This document shows positions 9,069 to 17,046 of a stretch of DNA of 64,000 nucleotides, piece after piece. Source of the stretch: Neolewinella aurantiaca. Its GTDB lineage: Bacteria; Bacteroidota; Bacteroidia; Chitinophagales; Saprospiraceae. The position numbers and the translations under genes were made by a program. The stretch spans positions 62,001 through 126,000 of the forward strand of contig NZ_VOXD01000011.1 of NCBI RefSeq assembly GCF_008014675.1, read 5' to 3'. Position 1 is the first letter of the stretch, and each line of letters begins with the position of its first letter. The notes under the pieces were generated by a model. It worked only from the letters and a program-made list of their open reading frames with translations, was not told where the DNA came from and did not search any database.

Positions 9069-10511
9069 ATGACAACAAAAAAATTGGCCGGCCTCGTTTT
9101 GGGCCCTCTATCCTTTGCTTTGATCCTCGTCTTTTTGCGCCCCGAAGGCCTGCCCTTCACCGGCACGGCGGTGCTGGCAACCACCGCCTGGATGGCAATC
9201 TGGTGGACCACCGAAGTCATCGCGATTGCCGTAACGGCAATGCTGCCGATCATCCTTTTCCCGCTGACCGGAGTGCAGAGCGTGAGCGAGATAACCAAGC
9301 CGTACGGCCATTACCTCGTGTTTCTGTTTCTGGGCGGGTTCATCATCGCGATGGCCGTAGAACGATGGAATTTGCACCGGCGAATCGCCCTGGGCATCAT
9401 CAATCTCATCGGCTCTAACCTGAAGATGGTAATTCTGGGAGCGATGGTTGCTACCGCCTTTTTGTCGATGTGGATATCCAACACCGCAACTTCGGTGATG
9501 ATGTTACCGATCGCGATGGCGATCGCCCAACAGATGGACGACGACCCATCAACGGAGGTGAACGAAAACAGTACTTTCGGCAAGGCACTGATGCTGGCGG
9601 TTGCCTATTCGGCTTCGATTGGTGGCATGGCTTCCCTGATCGGAACGCCGGTAAATTTCGTACTGGCCGGCCAGGTGCAGGAAGTATTCGGAATTCAGGT
9701 TGGCTTTATGGAATGGATGCGGATCGGTCTGCCCGTTTCGGTTGTCTTGTTGCTGATTTGCTGGTGGTATCTGACGCGGGTTGCCTTCACCTTTGAGAGG
9801 GACTCATTTGCCGGAGGGCGTGCTGAGATCAGACGGCTCCAAAAGGAACTCGGCCCTATGAGCCGCGAAGAAATGAAGGTGCTTTTGGTGTTCTCCGTAA
9901 CGGCAGCAGCCTGGGTGTTTCGGAAATCGCTGCTCGCTCCGCTGGTTCCGGGAATCAACGACACCGTTATCGCCATGATGGGAGCTACTGCTTTATTCCT
10001 TATTCCCGGCAAAGAAAAAGGCACCCCGTTGCTGACCTGGCAAGAGGCCGTAAGGCTGCCGTGGGGGGTGGTGCTGTTGCTTGGGGGAGGATTCGCTTTA
10101 GCATCCGGATTCGAAGCCGGCGGACTGGGCGAATACGTCGGGAACCACCTCAGCGTTCCCGAAGGAGTCAGCCTGCTCCTCGTTATGCTGATGGTAGTCG
10201 CAGCGGTTAACTTCCTGACCGAAATTACCAGTAATGTTGCGACCACTTCGATGCTGTTGCCGGTACTTGCCCTGGCGGCAGGTCCGCTCGGTGTCTCGGC
10301 CGCTTCGCTCATGATTCCGGCAACCCTTGCTGCAACCTGTGCTTTTATGTTGCCCGTCGCAACTCCGCCCAATGCTGTGGTCTTCGGGTCCGGATACCTG
10401 ACAATTCCTGATATGGCAAAAGCAGGTCTCTGGATGAACCTGATCTCCATCCTTGTCATTTCAATCGCTTGCTACTTTGTCCTTCCTTTACTGCCGGGCC
10501 TGAACTTCTAA
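9069..10511 (+). CDS. DASS-family (SLC13) sodium:carboxylate symporter
   Basis: A 480-residue inner-membrane protein with about eleven hydrophobic segments. It has the two pseudo-symmetric signature loops of the divalent anion:sodium symporter family: SNTATS at residues 137-142 and SNVATT at 388-393, each within a hairpin region that binds Na+ and the substrate carboxylate. IGTPVN follows the first repeat and ATPPNAVVF the second. Family members import succinate, malate, citrate or sulphate with sodium; the exact substrate cannot be chosen from sequence. It is followed 65 bp later by an M24 peptidase in the same direction. Confidence 0.88.
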   Translation: MTTKKLAGLVLGPLSFALILVFLRPEGLPFTGTAVLATTAWMAIWWTTEVIAIAVTAMLPIILFPLTGVQSVSEITKPYGHYLVFLFLGGFIIAMAVERWNLHRRIALGIINLIGSNLKMVILGAMVATAFLSMWISNTATSVMMLPIAMAIAQQMDDDPSTEVNENSTFGKALMLAVAYSASIGGMASLIGTPVNFVLAGQVQEVFGIQVGFMEWMRIGLPVSVVLLLICWWYLTRVAFTFERDSFAGGRAEIRRLQKELGPMSREEMKVLLVFSVTAAAWVFRKSLLAPLVPGINDTVIAMMGATALFLIPGKEKGTPLLTWQEAVRLPWGVVLLLGGGFALASGFEAGGLGEYVGNHLSVPEGVSLLLVMLMVVAAVNFLTEITSNVATTSMLLPVLALAAGPLGVSAASLMIPATLAATCAFMLPVATPPNAVVFGSGYLTIPDMAKAGLWMNLISILVISIACYFVLPLLPGLNF

Positions 10512-10576
10512 ACGGATAACCTTTAGCTGTTCATGGTCTGTTTCTAATTATTTTACTCATCTAAAATTTTCTCAAA

Positions 10577-11899
10577 TTGAAATACTTGTTGATCCTCTTT
10601 TTTGCTCTCACCCCCTTCCTCACCTCTTCCGCTCAACCGGAGATGCCGGCCATCCTCTCGCTTGAGCAGCAGGGGAAGCTCCACGATAGTTGGTTGAGCG
10701 AGCGGGCAAAAACCGTTCTGCCGATGCTGATGAGCAGAGAGGGTGTTGCTATGTGGATCATCATCAGCCGCGAGTACAACGAAGACCCGGTTCTGAAGAC
10801 GATGCTGCCCAGTAAATGGATGGGGGCACGGCGGACTACGATGCTGGTGATCTACGACGACGGAGAGGGTAGTGAGCTCGAAACCCTGGCCTGCGCCCGC
10901 TACGACGTCGGTGATGTTTTCAAGAAGGCATGGGACCCCGAAAAGCAGCCCGATCAGTGGGCTGCGCTGCGGGAGATCATCGAAGAACGTAACCCGGACC
11001 GAATAGCCGTGAACCGGAGCGAAGACTTCGGCCTGGCGGATGGCATCAGTTCATGGCATTACGACAAGCTCCGGGAGACCCTTCCTGAGCACCTGCGTTC
11101 GCGCCTGATCAGCGGCGAGAAGCTGGCCATCGGCTGGTTGGAAACCCGCCTGCCGTCGGAAATGACCGTGTACCGCCAGGTGATGGGCGTGGCGCACACC
11201 ATCATCGCTGAAGCCTTCAGCAATAAAGTCATCACACCGGGCGTGACCACGACCGATGACGTAGTGTGGTATATGCGTGAACGGGCCAATAAACTTGGCC
11301 TGGGGATATGGTTTCACCCAACGGTGGATGTACAACGCGCCGAAAACCAGGAATTGTACGCCTTTAGCGGCCGGCCCGATGCTACGGTGATTATGCCGGG
11401 AGATCTGTTGCACTGCGACTACGGAATCACGTACTGTGGCCTCAATACCGACACTCAGCACAATGCCTACGTCCTGAAACCAGGCGAGACCGAAGCCCCC
11501 GATTACCTCGTGCGGGCGTTCGGAAAAGGAATGCGTACGATGGACATCCTGACCGAGCAGTTTGAGAACGGTCGGACGGGCAACGAACTTCTGGCGCGGG
11601 CGCTGGTGCAGGGAAAGGATGAGGGCCTCAGACCAACCATCTACACCCACCCGATCGGCTATCATGGTCACGGTGCAGGCCCTACTGTCGGTCTTTGGGA
11701 CCAACAGGAAGGAGTACCCGTACGAGGAGATTACCCCCTGCACCCCAATACCGCCTACAGCATCGAGCTGAACACTAAAGTCAGAATCGACGCATGGGAT
11801 AAGGACATCAGAATGATGATGGAAGAGGATGGTTTCTGGGACGGAGAAAAGTTCCGGTACATCGACGGACGACAAACAGAACTGTACCTGGTACGGTAG
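10577..11899 (+). CDS. M24 family (Xaa-Pro aminopeptidase-like) metallopeptidase, exported
   Basis: A 440-residue protein with signal peptide 1-19 (LTSSAQ) and a pita-bread peptidase fold in the C-terminal half. All five metal ligands can be placed: D281 (HCDYG), D292 (NTDTQH), H365 (HGHGAG), E397 (SIELN) and E435 (QTELYL). The N-terminal domain at about 30-190 is the creatinase-like lobe. The likely role is periplasmic removal of N-terminal residues from proline-containing peptides. The start is a TTG at 10577, chosen because it alone gives the full signal peptide (KYLLILFFALTPFL); no in-frame ATG lies nearby. Confidence 0.85.
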   Translation: MKYLLILFFALTPFLTSSAQPEMPAILSLEQQGKLHDSWLSERAKTVLPMLMSREGVAMWIIISREYNEDPVLKTMLPSKWMGARRTTMLVIYDDGEGSELETLACARYDVGDVFKKAWDPEKQPDQWAALREIIEERNPDRIAVNRSEDFGLADGISSWHYDKLRETLPEHLRSRLISGEKLAIGWLETRLPSEMTVYRQVMGVAHTIIAEAFSNKVITPGVTTTDDVVWYMRERANKLGLGIWFHPTVDVQRAENQELYAFSGRPDATVIMPGDLLHCDYGITYCGLNTDTQHNAYVLKPGETEAPDYLVRAFGKGMRTMDILTEQFENGRTGNELLARALVQGKDEGLRPTIYTHPIGYHGHGAGPTVGLWDQQEGVPVRGDYPLHPNTAYSIELNTKVRIDAWDKDIRMMMEEDGFWDGEKFRYIDGRQTELYLVR

Positions 11900-11945
11900 G
11901 TACAAAGAATTTCAGTTTAAATACCTTTTGCTTTAATTTAGCTTT

Positions 11946-12590
11946 ATGGACAAAGATGTAATCATAATTGTCAGTTTAATTCTGATCGGGTTAGCCATGA
12001 TTGTTTGGGGCATCTTATACCAGGCTCGCCACAACAAAACGTTGCGGGATACGCAACGAATCATCACTGATCTTGAGTTGTTGCGCCTCTTCGAGCGCCA
12101 GCCCGGGGGGATTTTGTCCGCAAAGATGGTTGCTGATAAAACGGGCCTGACTGCAGCCGAGGCTTCATCCCGGCTGTCGGGCCTGGCTCACGGCGGCTTA
12201 CTTCTCGTAGGCTCTAACCCTTCGGGCATGAAGCAGTTCTATGAATTGTCGGCTCCGCTCGAGGAGCGTCCCGGTATCCAATTGTCGGGGGAACCGTTCC
12301 TGACCATCGAAGATCTGCAGGAGATCTTTATCGCCTACGATTACAAGGTGAGCCCACACGACCTGATGGTTGCGACGGGATTGCCCTGGAACATCCTTGC
12401 CCGGGAAATGAAGTACTTCCGGCAGCAGGGTATAACCGAACTGATTCATATCCCGCGCCCGGGAGACAGCTTCAAGCAGTACATCCTGCAAGAAGAGTAC
12501 CATCGGTCCGGGAAATTGGATATTGAAGGCCGTACCCGCCTCAACGAAAAGGTAAAGCAGGTACTGTACGATGAGCGGTTTCTTGTCTGA
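11946..12590 (+). CDS. Membrane-anchored winged-helix-like protein, function unknown
   Basis: A 214-residue protein with one N-terminal transmembrane helix (about residues 5-26, IIIVSLILIGLAMIVWGI) followed by a cytosolic part. Residues about 45-100 (LLRLFERQPGGILSAKMVADKTGLTAAEASSRLSGLAHGGLLLV) read as a winged helix of the MarR/ArsR style. A second helix-turn-helix-like stretch follows at about 120-160 (DLMVATGLPWNILAREMKYFRQQG). It may be a membrane-tethered DNA-binding or scaffold protein. No regulon or partner is visible, and the family is not recognised. Confidence 0.7.
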   Translation: MDKDVIIIVSLILIGLAMIVWGILYQARHNKTLRDTQRIITDLELLRLFERQPGGILSAKMVADKTGLTAAEASSRLSGLAHGGLLLVGSNPSGMKQFYELSAPLEERPGIQLSGEPFLTIEDLQEIFIAYDYKVSPHDLMVATGLPWNILAREMKYFRQQGITELIHIPRPGDSFKQYILQEEYHRSGKLDIEGRTRLNEKVKQVLYDERFLV

Positions 12591-12701
12591 AACCCGGAAA
12601 CTGAGCAAATTCTTAAAAGGGGTTAAAATTGGTTTAAAGCGTGTTTCAGTCCGGATGAATTCTGTCGCACTGTGGTTATTACAGTAACCAAATGCTGATT
12701 C

Positions 12702-13151
12702 ATGATGCGCCAAATTCTGCTTGCTTCGTTACTGACTCTTCTTTTTCTACCTGTATCCGCCCAGCGTGGCCGCGGCCCGGCGCTCGACGGCGTTTGGTTG
12801 GAGACCAGCCTGGACCGCTACGGGCAGCCGCTGCCCGTGGAACGGCAACCCAAGCGAACTACTCTCTTTCTGGAACCGGATGGCTACTTTGAGGAAATTC
12901 GTCCCGGAACCAACCGCTATGCCGATGACCGGCGTTTCATTGGTCGCTGGGATGCGGACTATCGCCTGGGCCACCTCACCCTCACGGTTGATGCTCCGCG
13001 GAGGGTCTCGGCCAGCCCTTACCGCTACAATCGTGGTTCGCGGCGTGCTTACAGTCAAAGAATACCTTATACTATTGTGTTCAGCGACCGGGATGAATTG
13101 GTGCTCCGTGACCGGCGCGACGGGCGTAAGCGTTTCTTTGTGCGGGAGTAG
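12702..13151 (+). CDS. Secreted small protein, lipocalin-like pattern, function unknown
   Basis: A 149-residue exported protein: signal peptide 1-20 (LFLPVSAQ), then an Arg-rich, beta-rich body. The opening LDGVWLETSLDRYGQPL and the pattern TTLFLEPDGYFEEI, FIGRWDADYRLGHLTLTVD, IVFSDRDELVLRDRRDGRKRFF resemble the small lipocalin-like/META-type domains often annotated in Bacteroidota, but no firm family can be given. Two adjacent ATGs (12702 and 12705) are possible starts. It is very basic after the signal peptide, which could suit binding of envelope polymers (inference). Confidence 0.65.
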   Translation: MMRQILLASLLTLLFLPVSAQRGRGPALDGVWLETSLDRYGQPLPVERQPKRTTLFLEPDGYFEEIRPGTNRYADDRRFIGRWDADYRLGHLTLTVDAPRRVSASPYRYNRGSRRAYSQRIPYTIVFSDRDELVLRDRRDGRKRFFVRE

Positions 13152-13283
13152 TCCCGTTCTGTAGTCTCTTCTGGTGGCCGTTCTTCGATGGAGAGCCACG
13201 GCAGCCAGGACGAAGGCTGTAATCGCTCATTTCCCGATGGCATCCATTCAAGTATCCAAACGATCTTATTCAGATGGTCTTGC

Positions 13284-13291
13284 TATCTTTG
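13284..13291 (+). promoter_or_regulatory. Bacteroidota -7 element before ferredoxin gene
   Basis: TATCTTTG matches TAnnTTTG, 22 bp upstream of the ATG. No clear -33 box is seen, so confidence is moderate. Confidence 0.5.
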
Positions 13292-13313
13292 CGCTCCCCA
13301 AAGCATAGTCCAA

Positions 13314-13649
13314 ATGACAGAAGACGGAAACGTACTCATAACTGTAGTCGACCGACAAGGCGAAGCCCACGAACTGGAAGCTCCGACTGATATGAACATG
13401 AACCTCATGGAAGTTTGTAAAGCTTATGAGCTACCTGTGCAGGGAACCTGCGGTGGTATGGCGCTGTGCAGTACCTGCCACTGTTATGTTCTTTCGGAAA
13501 CTGAATTGCCCGAAATGGGGGAAGACGAAGAAGACATGCTGGATCAGGCTTTCTTCGTTGAAGATAATTCACGCCTAGGTTGTCAGTTACGCATCACCGA
13601 CGAACTGGATGGCCTGAGGGTACAATTGGCCCCCGAAGCGGAGGAATAA
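13314..13649 (+). CDS. [2Fe-2S] ferredoxin (adrenodoxin/plant fold)
   Basis: A 111-residue electron carrier. Cluster ligands fit C46-x5-C52-x2-C55 plus C90 (TCGGMALCSTCHC and SRLGCQ). The extra Cys57 two residues after the third ligand is not a usual ligand. Start ATG at 13314 follows a TATCTTTG promoter element; longer in-frame starts would translate the promoter and were rejected. A second, related ferredoxin lies 475 bp downstream beyond an initiator tRNA gene. It probably supplies electrons to Fe-S assembly or hydroxylases in the cytosol; the partner is unknown. Confidence 0.88.
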   Translation: MTEDGNVLITVVDRQGEAHELEAPTDMNMNLMEVCKAYELPVQGTCGGMALCSTCHCYVLSETELPEMGEDEEDMLDQAFFVEDNSRLGCQLRITDELDGLRVQLAPEAEE

Positions 13650-13691
13650 GCAGAAGGTTTTGAAATTTTCTTTTAGAAAAGTGAAATAAAC

Positions 13692-13722
13692 TTTTGCGGT
13701 TTCAAAAACGTTTGTATCTTTG
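13692..13722 (+). promoter_or_regulatory. Promoter of the initiator tRNA gene
   Basis: TTTTG at 13692-13696 and TATCTTTG at 13715-13722, separated by 18 bases, match the Bacteroidota sigma-ABfr type -33/-7 consensus. The tRNA begins about 50 bp downstream. Confidence 0.75.
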
Positions 13723-13773
13723 CGGTCCCTTAACGTAGGGGCTTTGCTTTTAACACAGCAAAAATGGTAACAT

Positions 13774-13846
<73 letters not shown>

Positions 13847-13851
13847 CTATT

Positions 13852-13886
13852 AGCCGTCGTTGACTTAGGTTGACGACGGCTTTTTT
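13852..13886 (+). terminator. Rho-independent terminator of the tRNA gene
   Basis: GCCGTCGT pairs with ACGACGGC (nine pairs with the flanking A:T), followed by six T residues. Confidence 0.92.
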
Positions 13887-13971
13887 ATGTCCCTGACCGA
13901 GGGTACGCACAAAGCTTGGTCCGGTTCTTTCAGAACCGACCGGGAGTAGGAGAGTGCCCCGTAAACCTTAA

Positions 13972-13990
13972 TTGCACCTGCGGCCGCGCC
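13972..13990 (-). repeat. 22-bp dispersed repeat, single copy
   Basis: TTGCACCTGCGGCCGCGCC, reverse orientation of the family, between the tRNA terminator and the second ferredoxin gene. Confidence 0.8.
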
Positions 13991-14092
13991 TGCTGGTAAT
14001 GACGTATGGCGAAATATTGAAGCTTATTTCCGGGCATGCTAAACGCTTTACCTAACTGGCGGGTTAACTTTTCATGATCAGCAATAAGTGTT

Positions 14093-14100
14093 TAGCTTTG
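14093..14100 (+). promoter_or_regulatory. -7 element before the fdx-iscX pair
   Basis: TAGCTTTG fits TAnnTTTG, 24 bp before the ferredoxin ATG. A weak ACTTTT lies about 20 bases further upstream. Confidence 0.5.
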
Positions 14101-14124
14101 CGCCCTTAAAATTTAAACTACTAC

Positions 14125-14466
14125 ATGGCCACCGTAAAATTTACCTTCGAGGATAAAAGCATTGATCCCAAAACGGTTGAAAACGTTCCTGCGGACATCA
14201 GTATTCTTGAAGTGACCGAAGAGAACGATATCCACCTTAACCATAACTGTGGTGAAGTTTGTGCCTGCAGCACCTGCCACATCTACGTACACAAAGGCGA
14301 AGACGCCCTGGAAGAAATCAGCGATAAAGAAGAAGATTTCATTGACCGGGCCATCAATCCCCGCATCGAAAGCCGCCTGGGTTGCCAGGCCGTTATCATT
14401 GATGAAGACGCTGTAATCGAGGTGGAAATCCCCGATCAGAAGCAAATCATCGGACACGAACACTAA
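14125..14466 (+). CDS. fdx: [2Fe-2S] ferredoxin, ISC type
   Basis: A 113-residue ferredoxin with C42-x5-C48-x2-C51 and C87 (NCGEVCACSTCH, RLGCQ), the pattern of the ISC-operon Fdx that gives electrons to cysteine-desulphurase/IscU during cluster assembly. HIYV and the acidic surface stretch EEISDKEEDFIDRA are also ISC-Fdx-like. An IscX gene follows 92 bp downstream on the same strand, which strengthens the ISC assignment. IscS, IscU, IscA, HscA and HscB are not in this window, so the rest of the pathway must lie elsewhere or be replaced by SUF. Confidence 0.88.
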   Translation: MATVKFTFEDKSIDPKTVENVPADISILEVTEENDIHLNHNCGEVCACSTCHIYVHKGEDALEEISDKEEDFIDRAINPRIESRLGCQAVIIDEDAVIEVEIPDQKQIIGHEH

Positions 14467-14558
14467 ATTGGTATTACGGCATTTTGACTGGCAGGCCTTT
14501 CACAACGGCCCGCCCAAATTGCTAACGAACCAAAGAAGCAACGAACTAAAATACCAAC

Positions 14559-14804
14559 ATGAGTTTTAAAGATTTCGACAATTTCCCCTTCGGCTGGGCC
14601 GACCACGAAGATATTGCAATGGCCCTCTACGATCGCTTCGGTGACGAAATGGACCAGGGAAAAATTTACCGTATCCGCTTCACTGATCTCCTGACGTGGA
14701 TTCTCGAAATACCCAATTTTACGGGTACTAAAGAAGGTTCCACCGAAGAGCACCTGGAGCAAATTCAGGCAAAGTGGGTTTACGAATGGCGGGAGAACCA
14801 GTAG
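14559..14804 (+). CDS. iscX: IscX-like iron-sulfur assembly accessory protein
   Basis: An 81-residue acidic protein matching IscX (YfhJ): FGWADHEDIAMALYDRFGDE aligns with the WxDxxxIxxxLYDxxPD opening, YRIRFTDLLTWILEIPNF with the RFTDMHxWICxLxxF core, and EEHLEQIQAKWVYEW with the last helix. IscX binds the cysteine desulphurase and iron and tunes cluster assembly. It is slightly longer than the E. coli protein (66 residues), with insertions before and after the RFTD core. The neighbouring fdx supports the call. Confidence 0.85.
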   Translation: MSFKDFDNFPFGWADHEDIAMALYDRFGDEMDQGKIYRIRFTDLLTWILEIPNFTGTKEGSTEEHLEQIQAKWVYEWRENQ

Positions 14805-14919
14805 GTTGAGACCCTATGGTCGGGGAACAGCAATCATGGCGCTCAGCGCAGATTGCTGTTTCCTGATTCGCAGGCCATCTGTTTCCTGACCCTGATTTCA
14901 GTTTTCTACCATTTAAGCT

Positions 14920-15459
14920 ATGAATGAACTCGAACGATTCGAACCGATAAACACCTTCATCTTCGACGTCGACGGAGTGCTTACCAACTCGCAGTTGCTG
15001 GTGTTGGAAAACGGAAAACTCCTGCGCCAGATGAGTGTCCGCGATGGCTACGCCATCAAACGGGCCATTGATATGGGCTATAAAGTTGCCATCATCACCG
15101 GTGGTAAAAGCGAAGGCGTGGTAAAACGCCTGCAAGGGCTGGGCGTGGTGGATATCTACTACGGTATCCGCGATAAAGTTGAAGCCTACCGGGAGTTCAT
15201 GTATCTCTACGATGACGAAATTTCCGACGAAAACGTCCTCTATATGGGCGATGATGTGCCGGATTACGACGTAATGCGCCTTGTCGGGTTCCCTACCTGC
15301 CCGAAGGATGCCTGCCCGGAAATTCTTTCTATCGCCAGCTACGTCAGCAACGCCAACGGCGGTGGCGGCGCAGTCCGCGACGTGATTGAAAGAACCCTGC
15401 GCCTGAATGGCCACTGGTTGCCTTCCGATGAAGACGAAGAGCTTCCGACAAGTGTGTAG
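14920..15459 (+). CDS. kdsC: 3-deoxy-manno-octulosonate-8-phosphate phosphatase (KdsC)
   Basis: A 179-residue HAD-superfamily phosphatase of the capless C0 type. Motif I is FDVDGVLT with D16 and D18; motif II is ITGGKSEGV; motif III/IV is YMGDDVPDYDVM. Family-specific parts are SVRDGYAIK and the C-terminal GGGGAVRDVIERTL tail that caps the neighbour's active site in the tetramer. It removes phosphate from KDO-8-P to make KDO for lipopolysaccharide. It stands 115 bp after iscX and may share its transcript. Confidence 0.93.
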   Translation: MNELERFEPINTFIFDVDGVLTNSQLLVLENGKLLRQMSVRDGYAIKRAIDMGYKVAIITGGKSEGVVKRLQGLGVVDIYYGIRDKVEAYREFMYLYDDEISDENVLYMGDDVPDYDVMRLVGFPTCPKDACPEILSIASYVSNANGGGGAVRDVIERTLRLNGHWLPSDEDEELPTSV

Positions 15460-15590
15460 GCAAAAGCCATAAGTCTATTGTGCTTGTGGCAACGTAGTTG
15501 GGGGCGGAATTACCTCTATTTTTAGCTCCTGCCCACCAAAACAAGAACATGTAGCATCTTGCGGGCACGTATACGCCCAATTAACATTAC

Positions 15591-16766
15591 ATGAAACCTA
15601 TTATACTGTTGTTTACCCTGGCGCTGGCCAGCTTTTTCGGCTGCTCCTCTGACTCGATAGAAACGCCTTTGCCGCCATCTGAATGGATTGTCGTTGGCAA
15701 CGATCGCGGCCTGCGCAACGAGTTTCTGGATATGGCGAATGTTGTTCGTCTGCGCGACAGCAGCCTGACTGTTTACCCGCTCGGAGCTCCCAACGTGGCG
15801 ATCGATTACCGCATCGAAGACAGTATTATTTATGGGAAAGAGGAACGCTGGCGGATGATCCGCCACAGCCAGGATTCGATCATCCTCCACGACTCACTAA
15901 AGAACAACAATTATTACCTGAGGCAACTCGTCGAGCGTGACTCGGTACCTGATTCTCTGTTGGTTGGTCGCGATTTTTCGTCGGGCTTTTTGGGGAGCAA
16001 TCGGTCGTACTTGTTTGAGAATACACCGGGTACAGACCAAAACTGCTACCTCTCGCGGGGCTATTTTGATATCTATGACTTCCCACAGGTGTCCTTGATT
16101 AAAGATGGTTACTGGCGGATCGATCATCGGTTCCGGCAGCCACTGCTGCTGATGACGACGGGCAATGTTCAACACTCTGTGATGCTGGTAGATTCGGTGT
16201 CTATGGCTTCCGGCATATCAGGAGTAATGGTAAATAATAATTCGCCCAACGGCCCTGAGCGCCGGCAGCGGTTTGTGCCCAATGCGACGGGTTACGAGTA
16301 CGAGACGATCGCTGATATGCTGGGGAGACTTGATCCTGCAGGAACAATAGTCACCGAGTTGTATGTTCCTGATTCCATGTCTCGGGCTATCCTCCGGTTT
16401 ACATCCAGTCAAAAAGATTTCGAAGATTTCCGGACGGCAAATGACTTTGAGGCAGAAAATCTCAGGCTTAGCGTCACCGGGAATCGTTACCGTTTGCACA
16501 CACCGGAGCAGACTCTGATTGAAGGCGACATTTCCTTGCATTCAACTGCACCTTATCTGGTGGTTGATGGTGGCTGCGCAAACCAGAATTACCTGCCGGT
16601 GCGTACGTCTGGTAACGATACTTTGGTCGTCACGGTACCGCTGCGGGTGGTGGTTACTGACGAGGCCCTGCCCAGAACCTCGTACCGCAACGGGAAGGAA
16701 ATCACCGTTGATGGTCAGCGGTACAAAGACACCGAGATCGACTTACGGATACCGGTTTTGCGGTAG
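15591..16766 (+). CDS. Lipoprotein of unknown function
   Basis: A 391-residue protein with a lipoprotein signal (ALASFFGCSS, lipid Cys18) followed by a beta-rich body. No domain family is recognised. Features visible are an N-terminal repeat-like part (EWIVVGNDRG, DSIIYGKEERWRMIRHSQDSIILHDSLKNNNYYLRQL), which resembles lipocalin-like strands that report on a ligand pocket, and a C-terminal half with TLVVTVPLRVVVTDEALP. It probably sits in the inner leaflet of the outer membrane. It is flanked downstream by an inverted pair of the dispersed repeat. Confidence 0.7.
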   Translation: MKPIILLFTLALASFFGCSSDSIETPLPPSEWIVVGNDRGLRNEFLDMANVVRLRDSSLTVYPLGAPNVAIDYRIEDSIIYGKEERWRMIRHSQDSIILHDSLKNNNYYLRQLVERDSVPDSLLVGRDFSSGFLGSNRSYLFENTPGTDQNCYLSRGYFDIYDFPQVSLIKDGYWRIDHRFRQPLLLMTTGNVQHSVMLVDSVSMASGISGVMVNNNSPNGPERRQRFVPNATGYEYETIADMLGRLDPAGTIVTELYVPDSMSRAILRFTSSQKDFEDFRTANDFEAENLRLSVTGNRYRLHTPEQTLIEGDISLHSTAPYLVVDGGCANQNYLPVRTSGNDTLVVTVPLRVVVTDEALPRTSYRNGKEITVDGQRYKDTEIDLRIPVLR

Positions 16767-16794
16767 CAGTCTGCCTTTGATGAGCCGGCCGATA

Positions 16795-16937
16795 GGGCGG
16801 CGGTGCGCAGGTGCAATGGAAGTTGAAGGGCATCGTTCGGTAACGAATAGCTGGGCATTCGATCACGGGCGGAGAAGCATTGATGCCTCCCGGAGCTACC
16901 AGTCCGTCTACCGTTCACTGCACCTGCGACCGCGCCC
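16795..16937. repeat. Inverted pair of the 22-bp dispersed repeat
   Basis: Left arm GGGCGGCGGTGCGCAGGTGCA at 16795-16815 (two bases longer than consensus) and right arm TGCACCTGCGACCGCGCCC at 16919-16937, in the 280-bp gap before the helicase gene. Confidence 0.78.
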
Positions 16938-17017
16938 AGAAAACACAAATAATTAGTACTGCTGTAATTTGTAAACAAATATCCGACTTTGTGTTGGGTC
17001 GGGTAAGCGGAGCATCG

Positions 17018-17025
17018 TATATTCG
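17018..17025 (+). promoter_or_regulatory. Putative -7 element of the helicase gene
   Basis: TATATTCG, a variant of TAnnTTTG, 21 bp before the ATG, with TTG about 21 bases upstream. The same variant precedes the acyl-CoA dehydrogenase gene. Confidence 0.4.
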
Positions 17026-17046
17026 CCGATTCAGAAAACAGCACAA

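Noticed and set aside
13188-13313. An earlier in-frame start for the first ferredoxin
   Set aside because: It would translate the TATCTTTG promoter element and adds residues with no ferredoxin similarity.
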